From Paenibacillus sp. BK033 (lineage in GTDB: Bacteria; Bacillota; Bacilli; Paenibacillales; Paenibacillaceae), in NCBI RefSeq assembly GCF_004345425.1, contig NZ_SLVP01000015.1:1-64000 (forward strand): a DNA stretch of 64,000 nucleotides, in the 5' to 3' direction. The notes beneath the pieces were generated by a model. The model was not told the DNA's origin and searched no databases. It was given only the letters and a program-made list of their open reading frames with translations. Positions 58,357 through 64,000 of this stretch are shown here, piece by piece (the first letter of the stretch is position 1; every line of letters begins with the position of its first letter). The position numbers and the translations under genes were made by a program.

Positions 58357-59526
58357 TTATTGAAACTCTTTCAGTGCAACCCAGCGCCGTTCCGCAATCG
58401 AACGCTCTACCGCAACAAGCACCTCTTGGCATCTCACGCCGTCATGGAAGTTCGGAACCGGCTGGCGGTCTTCGGCGATCGCCGTCATCAGCTCATGAAT
58501 CTCATGGGTGAACGTATGCTCGTACCCGATCGTGTGACCGGCCGGCCACCAGGCATCCATGTAAGCATGGGAGGCATCGGTTGCCAGTACGCGGCGGAAG
58601 CCTTGCACATCGTAGGCATCCTCCGTGAAGTACACCTCAAGCTCGTTCATCCGCTCGAAGTCGAACTTGATGCTGCCTTTGCTGCCGTTAATCTCGAATG
58701 CGTTCGTGCAACGGTGGCCTGCCGCAAAGCGGGTGGCCTCGAAGCTGCCAAGCGCTCCGTTCTCGAACCTTGTCAGGAACAGCGTCGCGTCGTCAACCGT
58801 TACCTCTCCGCGCGGCGCATCCGCACCGCTCTTCGTCGCGCTAAGTCCCGTCATCGATTCGGAAACCGGACGTTCCTTGACGAACGTCTCTTCCATTCCG
58901 ATGACTTCCTTGAACTCGCCAACGAGGAAACGGGCCATATCGATCAAGTGAGCGCCAAGATCGCCATGCGAGCCCGAGCCGGCGATTTCCTTCTTCAGGC
59001 GCCATACGAGCGGGAACTCCGGATCAAGTATCCAATCCTGCAGGAAAACGGCGCGGAAATGATGGATTTTGCCGATACGGCCTTCCGAGACCAGCTTCTT
59101 AGCCAATTGGACAGCCGGAGCAAAGCGGTAGTTAAAGCCAACCATATGCTTAACGCCGGCTTTTTCGGCAGCAGCCAGCATTTCGTTAGCATCCTCCAGC
59201 GTCAATGCCAGCGGCTTCTCGCAGAACAGATGCTTGCCCGCTTCGGCGGCCGCAATCGTAATCTCCTTATGAGCATCGCTTGGCGCGTTAATGTCGATCA
59301 GATCAATATCCTGGCGTGCGACCAGCTTGCGCCAATCCGTCTCGCTGCTCTGCCAGCCGAATTGCGTCCGCGCTTTCTCCAGACCGACCGGATCGCGGCC
59401 GCAGATCGCCGTCATTTCAGGCAATGCCGCGGTTTCCGGGAAAAACATCGGCAGCGCGCGGTACGCGTTGCTGTGCGCCTTGCCCATAAATTTATAGCCA
59501 ACCATGCCGACACGAAGTTTGCTCAT
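58357..59526 (-). CDS. Gfo/Idh/MocA-family oxidoreductase (first)
   Basis: 389 residues: Rossmann fold (RVGMVGYKFMGKAHSNAYRALPMFFP), the E-K-P motif (HLFCEKPLALTLEDANEML), and the C-terminal domain with EIAGSGSHGDLGAHLIDMARFLVGEF carrying the catalytic DxxxH element. Substrate likely a sugar or sugar-acid. It lies 30 bases downstream of the LacI regulator and 31 bases ahead of ThuA. GC-rich, with GAGAGGCGG before the ATG. It is a paralogue of the second dehydrogenase, with about the usual divergence in this family; both may oxidise and reduce the same sugar in a two-step route. Confidence 0.92.
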   Translation of the reverse strand: MSKLRVGMVGYKFMGKAHSNAYRALPMFFPETAALPEMTAICGRDPVGLEKARTQFGWQSSETDWRKLVARQDIDLIDINAPSDAHKEITIAAAEAGKHLFCEKPLALTLEDANEMLAAAEKAGVKHMVGFNYRFAPAVQLAKKLVSEGRIGKIHHFRAVFLQDWILDPEFPLVWRLKKEIAGSGSHGDLGAHLIDMARFLVGEFKEVIGMEETFVKERPVSESMTGLSATKSGADAPRGEVTVDDATLFLTRFENGALGSFEATRFAAGHRCTNAFEINGSKGSIKFDFERMNELEVYFTEDAYDVQGFRRVLATDASHAYMDAWWPAGHTIGYEHTFTHEIHELMTAIAEDRQPVPNFHDGVRCQEVLVAVERSIAERRWVALKEFQ

Positions 59527-59556
59527 TCTTAAACTACCGCCTCTCGAATACGTATT

Positions 59557-60561
59557 TTAGGTTGTTTCTCGCTTAATCAGTTGAACGGGAAGAATCGTAT
59601 TCCCCGGCTGTTCGGCTTCCTGTGCCAGCAGCTTCATGGCCGCTCGCCGTCCCATCTCGTAAAAGGGAACCGATACCGTCGACAGCTTGGGCGTTACAAT
59701 TCTGGAGCTGTCCGAATCATCGTAACCGATCAGAGCGATATCCTTGCCTGCTTCAATGCCATGCTCCCGGAGGCCGTCCATCAAGCCAATCGCCATCCGG
59801 TCGTTAGCCGCAAAGACAGCGTCGATCTGCTTGCCCTTGATTCCCTCGGCTAACCGTGAGGCCGCTTCATACCCGCTCTTCCTGCTGTAATTACCGGTGA
59901 AGATCCGCTCGGCCGCGAACGGAACTTCCGCTTCCTCCAGTGCGCGCTTATAGCCGGCAAGCCTGTCCCCGCTGCTCGAGAAAGCGTCCGGCCCGTTCAG
60001 GAAGGCTATCCGCTTGAATCCGTTTGCAATCAGATGCTGAACAGCCGTATAGCTTCCCGATTCATGGTCCGCATCTACGGTCAGGTATCCTTCCTCGTCA
60101 AACCGTTGGTTTACGAGGCAGAACGGATATCCTTCCTCCTGAAGCTCGGCTAACGCGGCACGTTCCTCGGCCACATTTTGAGCACCCAGCACGATACAGG
60201 CATCCACCTTCTGCGTCCGGAACAGCTTTGCATAATCGCGCGGACTATCCGGCTCCCGGAAGATCAGCAGCAGATCATAGTTGCAGGCTTTCGCCGCCTC
60301 GCCGATCCCGCTTAATATTTCCGCGAAGTAATAGGTCGAGAACAGATGAACCTTCGGCACAAACGGAAGAATGACGCCAACATTCCCGCTTTTCCTTCTG
60401 GCAAAACGCTGGGCAAGCGCATTAGGCACGTAACCCAGCTCTTTGGCCGCCTCCAGCACGCGGATTCGTGTTTCTTCCTTAATAGGCCCTACATTGTTAA
60501 GTACCCGGGATACCGTTGCCTCCGATACACCGGCCAGCTTCGCTACTTCTTTCCTGCTGAT
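59557..60561 (-). CDS. LacI-family transcriptional repressor with a non-standard start
   Basis: 335 residues. The DNA-binding domain begins ISRKEVAKLAGVSEATVSRVLN at 60561 and is complete, followed by NNVGPIKEETRIRVLEAAKELGYVPN and the periplasmic-binding-like sugar domain to the end. In this frame there is no ATG, GTG or TTG between an in-frame TAA (60574-60576) and the helix-turn-helix. AGGAGG lies nine bases before the ATC at 60561, which is the best candidate start. A GTG at 60459 would lose the DNA-binding helices. The gene is the first in the operon and its operator candidate is at 60619-60638. Confidence 0.8.
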   Translation of the reverse strand: MSRKEVAKLAGVSEATVSRVLNNVGPIKEETRIRVLEAAKELGYVPNALAQRFARRKSGNVGVILPFVPKVHLFSTYYFAEILSGIGEAAKACNYDLLLIFREPDSPRDYAKLFRTQKVDACIVLGAQNVAEERAALAELQEEGYPFCLVNQRFDEEGYLTVDADHESGSYTAVQHLIANGFKRIAFLNGPDAFSSSGDRLAGYKRALEEAEVPFAAERIFTGNYSRKSGYEAASRLAEGIKGKQIDAVFAANDRMAIGLMDGLREHGIEAGKDIALIGYDDSDSSRIVTPKLSTVSVPFYEMGRRAAMKLLAQEAEQPGNTILPVQLIKRETT

Positions 60562-60618
60562 AGTCGGCGCCTCCTGTTATTGCACTTATTGCTTAAGTCA
60601 TTTGCTGCTGTTTCTCTG

Positions 60619-60638
60619 TAATGTACACGCGTACATTA
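60619..60638. promoter_or_regulatory. LacI-type operator, palindromic
   Basis: TAATGTAC-ACGC-GTACATTA: eight-base arms with the central CG common to LacI-family operators. It overlaps the -10 (CATAAT, 60635-60640) of the operon promoter. No second copy was noticed in the window. Confidence 0.75.
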
Positions 60639-60663
60639 TGTCATGAAAGCGCTGTTCCGTCAA
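60635..60663 (-). promoter_or_regulatory. Promoter of the lacI-Gfo/Idh-ThuA operon
   Basis: On the minus strand TTGACG (60658-60663) and CATAAT (60635-60640) are separated by 17 bases. The spacer carries a cre-like box. Confidence 0.75.
60644..60657 (+). promoter_or_regulatory. Cre-like box in the promoter spacer
   Basis: TGAAAGCGCTGTTC matches TGWAANCGNTNWCA at all but the two final bases. CcpA bound here would block RNA polymerase. Confidence 0.5.
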
Positions 60664-60778
60664 CCGGGTAATCCAATAAAGATTTCCACTATTTTTACGA
60701 AAATTTGGGTTGTATGATTTTTACATAACCCCTATACTTTAGCTGGTGGACTACAATTTAGATAAAGGGGAGCAGTAC

Positions 60779-61120
60779 ATGTCATTTAACATCGCGCAAA
60801 AAAGCCAACTAGACGCCAGGGAGTTACTTCTGCTGGAGCAGGAAGTGAAGGATCGGGGCAAAAATATGGTCATCGCTTACGTGCTCTGGTATTTCCTCGG
60901 CATGTTTGGCGGTCACCGCTTCTATCTCGGGCGTACGGGCTCCGCGATTGCACAGCTTATTCTAAGCATTTCCGTTATCGGTCTGATTGTGACTTCTATC
61001 TGGTGGATCGTGGATGCCTTCCTCCTGCACCAATGGGTGAGAGACCGCAACCGCGCTGTCGAGGGTCAGCTTATTGATGAAATTATGGCTCACAAGCATT
61101 TCCACGGTGGCTCGTTCTAG
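60779..61120 (+). CDS. TM2-domain membrane protein (first)
   Basis: 113 residues from the ATG at 60779 (AAAGGGGAGCAG ribosome site). The TM2 domain is clear: IAYVLWYFLGMFGGHRFYLGRTGSAIAQLILSISVIGLIVTSIWWIVDAFLL, with the F-G-x-H-R-F-Y-L-G motif between two helices. The N-terminal part is a charged helix (ARELLLLEQEVKDRGK) and the C-terminal tail is polar with several His. Function is unknown in bacteria. It is paired with a second TM2 gene 10 bases downstream. Confidence 0.9.
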   Translation: MSFNIAQKSQLDARELLLLEQEVKDRGKNMVIAYVLWYFLGMFGGHRFYLGRTGSAIAQLILSISVIGLIVTSIWWIVDAFLLHQWVRDRNRAVEGQLIDEIMAHKHFHGGSF

Positions 61121-61129
61121 GAGGTTGTC

Positions 61130-61516
61130 ATGAACCGACAAGACCTTACGCTTAATGAGCTGATGGTATTCAACTCCGAGATGCGCAGTAGCGAGAAATC
61201 AGCGGCTATCGCTTATCTGATGCTTCTAGGCGGTCACCTCGGCGTACACCGCTTTTATCTGAAGCGCAAGAAAACAGCCATTTTCCAGCTGGTTCTCTTT
61301 CTCATCGCAACTCCAGCCTATATATTACTCAGTATTGCTTCCGCAGCTGAACAAAAGGCCTTGCTAATTATCAGCACCATCCTATTCGCTCTTCCCGCTG
61401 CTGCCTTGTTCATCTGGGTTATCGTGGATCTCTTCTTGATCTCCCGCATGGTCAAAGCGTACAACAAGGAAGTCGAACGTGATTTGATTGAGCAAATTAT
61501 CCGCTACCGACAATAA
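61130..61516 (+). CDS. TM2-domain membrane protein (second)
   Basis: 128 residues with an AGGAGG ribosome site. The TM2 motif GGHLGVHRFYLKRKKTAIFQLVLFLIATPAYILLSIA is followed by a third hydrophobic segment (LIISTILFALPAAALFIWVIVDLFLI). It shares N-terminal charge pattern and end (RDLIEQIIRY) with the first copy, so the two arose by tandem duplication and then diverged. Their hetero-assembly is plausible. A strong terminator follows. Confidence 0.88.
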   Translation: MNRQDLTLNELMVFNSEMRSSEKSAAIAYLMLLGGHLGVHRFYLKRKKTAIFQLVLFLIATPAYILLSIASAAEQKALLIISTILFALPAAALFIWVIVDLFLISRMVKAYNKEVERDLIEQIIRYRQ

Positions 61517-61524
61517 CTATGCAA

Positions 61525-61558
61525 AAAATCCCCTGATCTCAACCGATCAGGGGATTTT
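61525..61558. terminator. Bidirectional terminator
   Basis: AAAATCCCCTGATC pairs perfectly with GATCAGGGGATTTT around TCAACC, between the TM2 genes and the convergent prfC. Confidence 0.9.
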
Positions 61559-61576
61559 CTATGAGCGTGTTTCCGT

Positions 61577-63166
61577 TTATGGGGCAGTCTCCAGGAATTT
61601 CATCGTTGGATTCTTATCCATCGCCGTACGCATCGCGTATTCATTCTCGAAGAGAACAACGTAATTGCCTTTCTTGTCCTTCACAAGGGTAGAGTTGATC
61701 CGGAACTTCGAAGGATCGATCTTATCGTCAATGATCCAGCGCGCGAATTGGAATGGCATCCGGTGCAGCTGAATATCAACGCCGTACTCGCCCTTCATCC
61801 GGTACTCGAACACCTCGAACTGCAGGTGGCCGACTACGCCAAGAATCGTTTCGTCAGCAAAGCCGCTTGCAGAGTAGAACACCTGAATGGTACCCTCCTC
61901 GGTCAGCTGATCGATCCCCTTCTGATACTGCTTATGCTTCAAGGCGTTCTTGACGGTAACCTTGGCAAAGATCTCCGGAGAGAACGTGGGAAGCTCGTCG
62001 AATACAACCTCGGAGCCTTGCGACAAGGAATCGCCAATCCGGAAAATGCCCGGGTCGAACAAACCGATAATATCGCCTGGATAAGCCGTCTCGACAATAT
62101 CGCGGTCCTGCGCCAGGAACTGCTGCGGCTGGGACAGCTTAATGTCCTTGCCCGCACGGACATGGCGGACGCTCATGCCGCGTTCGAAACGTCCGGAGCA
62201 AATCCGAAGGAAGGCGATACGGTCGCGGTGCGCCGGGTTCATGTTGGCTTGAATCTTGAAGACATAACCGGAAAATTTCTCGTTTGTCGGGTCGACCGAA
62301 CCGCTTGTGCTCATCCGGGGAGCCGGCTTTGGCGCAAGCTCCAGGAAGTTCTCCAGGAAGGTTTGAACGCCGAAGTTGTTCACGGCGCTTCCGAAGAAGA
62401 TCGGCGTCAATTCGCCGGCCCGAACCTTATCGAAATCGAATGGGTCGCCCGCTACATCAAGCAGCTCCAGATCCTGGATAAGCTGATCATGCAGGTAGTC
62501 GCCAGCCATTTCGCGAATAACCGGATCATTATAGTCTTCGACTTTGCGAACCTCGATCGTGCTATGGTCATTGCCCTGGAACAGCTCAACCTGATTTTTC
62601 ATCCGGTCGTATACGCCGCACAGCTCCCGGCCCATGCCGATTGGCCAGTTCATAGGCACCGAACGGATGCCAAGGACCCGCTCCAGCTCTTCCATCAGCT
62701 CGAACGGGCTTTGACCTTCACGGTCAAGCTTGTTAATGAAGGTAAAGATCGGAATGCCGCGTTTGCGGCACACCTGGAACAGCTTGATCGTCTGCGCCTC
62801 GACGCCTTTCGCAACGTCGATCAGCATGACCGCGCTGTCCGCCGCCGTCAGCGTACGGTACGTGTCCTCCGAGAAATCCTGGTGACCAGGCGTATCCAGA
62901 ATGTTAACCCGGTGACCTAAATAATCGAACTGCATCACGCTGGACGTAACGGAGATACCGCGCTGCTTCTCGATCTCCATCCAGTCGGATGTAGCATGGC
63001 GGCTTGCTTTGCGGGCTTTTACCGACCCTGCAAGACGAATAGCTCCCCCGAATAAGAGGAGCTTCTCCGTTAACGTGGTTTTGCCGGCGTCAGGGTGAGA
63101 GATAATCGCAAAGGTACGGCGCTTATCTACTTCCTGTGTGATTTCATTACTTAACGTTTGGCTCAT
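61577..63166 (-). CDS. prfC: Peptide chain release factor 3
   Basis: 529 residues, the family length. The GTPase domain shows SHPDAGKTTLTEKLLLFGGAI (P-loop), ILDTPGHQDFSEDT (G3) and FINKLDREG (G4); the C-terminal half has the RF3-specific regions ending VLFENEYAMRTAMDKNP. RF3 recycles class I release factors from the ribosome. AAGGGAAGG precedes the ATG. It lies 42 bases after the cyclase-family gene on the same strand. Confidence 0.97.
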   Translation of the reverse strand: MSQTLSNEITQEVDKRRTFAIISHPDAGKTTLTEKLLLFGGAIRLAGSVKARKASRHATSDWMEIEKQRGISVTSSVMQFDYLGHRVNILDTPGHQDFSEDTYRTLTAADSAVMLIDVAKGVEAQTIKLFQVCRKRGIPIFTFINKLDREGQSPFELMEELERVLGIRSVPMNWPIGMGRELCGVYDRMKNQVELFQGNDHSTIEVRKVEDYNDPVIREMAGDYLHDQLIQDLELLDVAGDPFDFDKVRAGELTPIFFGSAVNNFGVQTFLENFLELAPKPAPRMSTSGSVDPTNEKFSGYVFKIQANMNPAHRDRIAFLRICSGRFERGMSVRHVRAGKDIKLSQPQQFLAQDRDIVETAYPGDIIGLFDPGIFRIGDSLSQGSEVVFDELPTFSPEIFAKVTVKNALKHKQYQKGIDQLTEEGTIQVFYSASGFADETILGVVGHLQFEVFEYRMKGEYGVDIQLHRMPFQFARWIIDDKIDPSKFRINSTLVKDKKGNYVVLFENEYAMRTAMDKNPTMKFLETAP

Positions 63167-63208
63167 GCTTGCCTTCCCTTCATGGCGTTGCCGCGAAGCA
63201 ACGCTCCT

Positions 63209-63832
63209 TTATCCATTCCCGATCAGAAGCGCGCGTGCCGGCGCAGCTTCGATACCGGTCAATTTCAAAGGCGCAATCACCATGAAATAAGAGCCGGGAG
63301 GCACTTCCTTCAGGCGAAGCCCTTCTACAATAATGACATTGTTGCGGAACAGCGTCCGGTGCGTTGGATACTCCGCCTGGGAGCGTTCAATTCCGAGTCC
63401 GTCCGTTCCAATCCCGCGAATCCCTACCTCAACGAGATAGCGGGCGCCATCGTCCCGCAAGAATACAAAATCGGATTCAAAGGAATCCGTAAATGAGTTC
63501 TTCGTTTTTACGAGGATGAACTCGCCCTTTTGCAAGCCGTGCTTCTCCAGGTCTTCTCTTGTGATGCTGTCGTTCACATCCGTGAAGTCCAGAACCCGGG
63601 CGTTGCCGACGAGCTCCTCGAGACCAAGCGTCTCGATTGTTGCGCCATCCTCCAGCATATGCAGAGGCGCATCGACATGGGTGCCGCAATGGACATCCAT
63701 ATCGATGCGCGATTCGTTAACGCCGTCTGGAGAGGTAGGCTGAGAGTTGATTTCCGGCTGCTTGCCGTCATGGTTGCCCCATACCGGCATGCCCTTTTCG
63801 ATTGTCATCGAAATATCGTAAACCTTAAACAT
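63209..63832 (-). CDS. Cyclase-family (kynurenine formamidase-like) metal hydrolase
   Basis: 207 residues of the cyclase/KynB superfamily: DISMTIEKGMPVWGNHDG near the start and the metal-binding HCGTHVDAPLHMLEDGATIE in the middle, with GTDGLGIERSQAEYPTHRTLF as the second metal/substrate loop. Related enzymes hydrolyse N-formylkynurenine, isatin or other amides; the substrate is not known here as no kyn genes are near. GGAGGG precedes the ATG. Confidence 0.9.
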   Translation of the reverse strand: MFKVYDISMTIEKGMPVWGNHDGKQPEINSQPTSPDGVNESRIDMDVHCGTHVDAPLHMLEDGATIETLGLEELVGNARVLDFTDVNDSITREDLEKHGLQKGEFILVKTKNSFTDSFESDFVFLRDDGARYLVEVGIRGIGTDGLGIERSQAEYPTHRTLFRNNVIIVEGLRLKEVPPGSYFMVIAPLKLTGIEAAPARALLIGNG

Positions 63833-63871
63833 AAAGGCATATCCCTCCGTCAGCGGTGCGCTAGGAATAAA

Positions 63872-64000
63872 TTACTTGCCGCTATTCGACACCCAAATCA
63901 CATTGTCTTCCGCTTGCCCGTTAACCGGCCACCATTTGAAGCCGTCTTCCGCCAGCAGCTTGTCGGCTTTCTCAGGGCCCCACGAGCCTGCGGGATAATG
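63872..64000 (-). CDS. zwf: Glucose-6-phosphate 1-dehydrogenase, C-terminal end (partial)
   Basis: Forty-two residues run off the right edge of the window and end at TAA (63872-63874). YPAGSWGPEKADKLLAEDGF and the following KWWPVNG match the C-terminus of G6PDH, where the WGP-x-x-A-D motif is conserved. The gene starts beyond the window on the minus strand and would be followed by the cyclase gene. Confidence 0.8.
   Translation of the reverse strand, partial: HYPAGSWGPEKADKLLAEDGFKWWPVNGQAEDNVIWVSNSGK

Noticed and set aside
57240..58511. 423-residue plus-strand frame across the Gfo/Idh and ThuA genes
   Set aside because: Spans two real genes on the other strand and shows no domain.
58360..59532. 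390-residue plus-strand frame opposite the first Gfo/Idh gene
   Set aside because: Same extent as the real gene but antisense; composition (Arg, His, Gln-rich) is typical of a shadow.
61748..62920. 390-residue plus-strand frame opposite prfC
   Set aside because: Antisense shadow; prfC has all GTPase motifs on the other strand.

Overview
The window looks like a chromosomal segment of a spore-forming, Paenibacillus-type Bacillota. The evidence is an alpha/beta-type spore protein gene, an sspI gene, an S-layer-homology protein, several YesM/YesN two-component systems paired with Lpl/Ytc-type sugar ABC transporters, strong AGGAGG ribosome sites and frequent TTG starts. No tRNA, rRNA or CRISPR array was seen.

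Region by region. 1-6.5 kb is an AT-richer stretch of small, poorly known or broken genes: a possible transposase tail, a frameshifted copper-amine-oxidase-N protein, a VOC protein with an AraC regulator, UPF0158, a shattered zinc-ribbon gene and DUF3885. 6.5-18.5 kb is a glycan-utilisation locus on the minus strand: two permeases, a lipoprotein, a GH127 beta-L-arabinofuranosidase, a YesM/YesN pair, a GH95 alpha-L-fucosidase and a MATE transporter. 18.5-19.7 kb is a padR-DUF1048-DUF1048 operon. 19.7-27.6 kb holds a second sensor system: an orphan sugar-binding lipoprotein, a YesM kinase and a YesN regulator, with the kinase and regulator separated by an oppositely oriented GH38 alpha-mannosidase. 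27.7-38.9 kb is mixed: an HPr-like protein, a GH43 arabinofuranosidase, an alpha-glucan phosphorylase, GNAT, an EamA transporter, AraC, an SLH protein, DUF2935 and a P-loop kinase.

39.0-42.4 kb is a thiol/peroxide defence group: an OhrR-like MarR regulator, tpx and trxB, divergent from a secreted alpha/beta hydrolase. The shared promoter region carries five ATTTG-N4-CAAAT palindromes. 42.4-47.2 kb holds a DUF1232 protein, a Zn/Cd-type P-ATPase, an ATP-dependent DNA ligase, a spore DNA-binding protein and a His/Met-rich repeat protein.

47.2-53.1 kb is the most notable system: a thiazole/oxazole-modified peptide (TOMM) cluster of the heterocycloanthracin/sonorensin type. It has an 89-residue precursor whose core holds 16 cysteines in a CxxC ladder, an E1-like maturation protein, a fused E1-like/YcaO cyclodehydratase ending in a PxPxP motif, and a double-domain SagB-type dehydrogenase. 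A terminator separates the precursor from the enzymes.

53.3-64 kb is mostly conserved: a TrmH-family methyltransferase, ktrA, sspI, a lone phnM, an autoregulated LacI-Gfo/Idh-ThuA-Gfo/Idh sugar operon whose regulator seems to start on a non-standard codon, two TM2-domain genes, prfC, a cyclase-family hydrolase and the end of zwf. Overall the segment links plant-cell-wall or host-glycan use, stress defence, sporulation and a peptide natural product.
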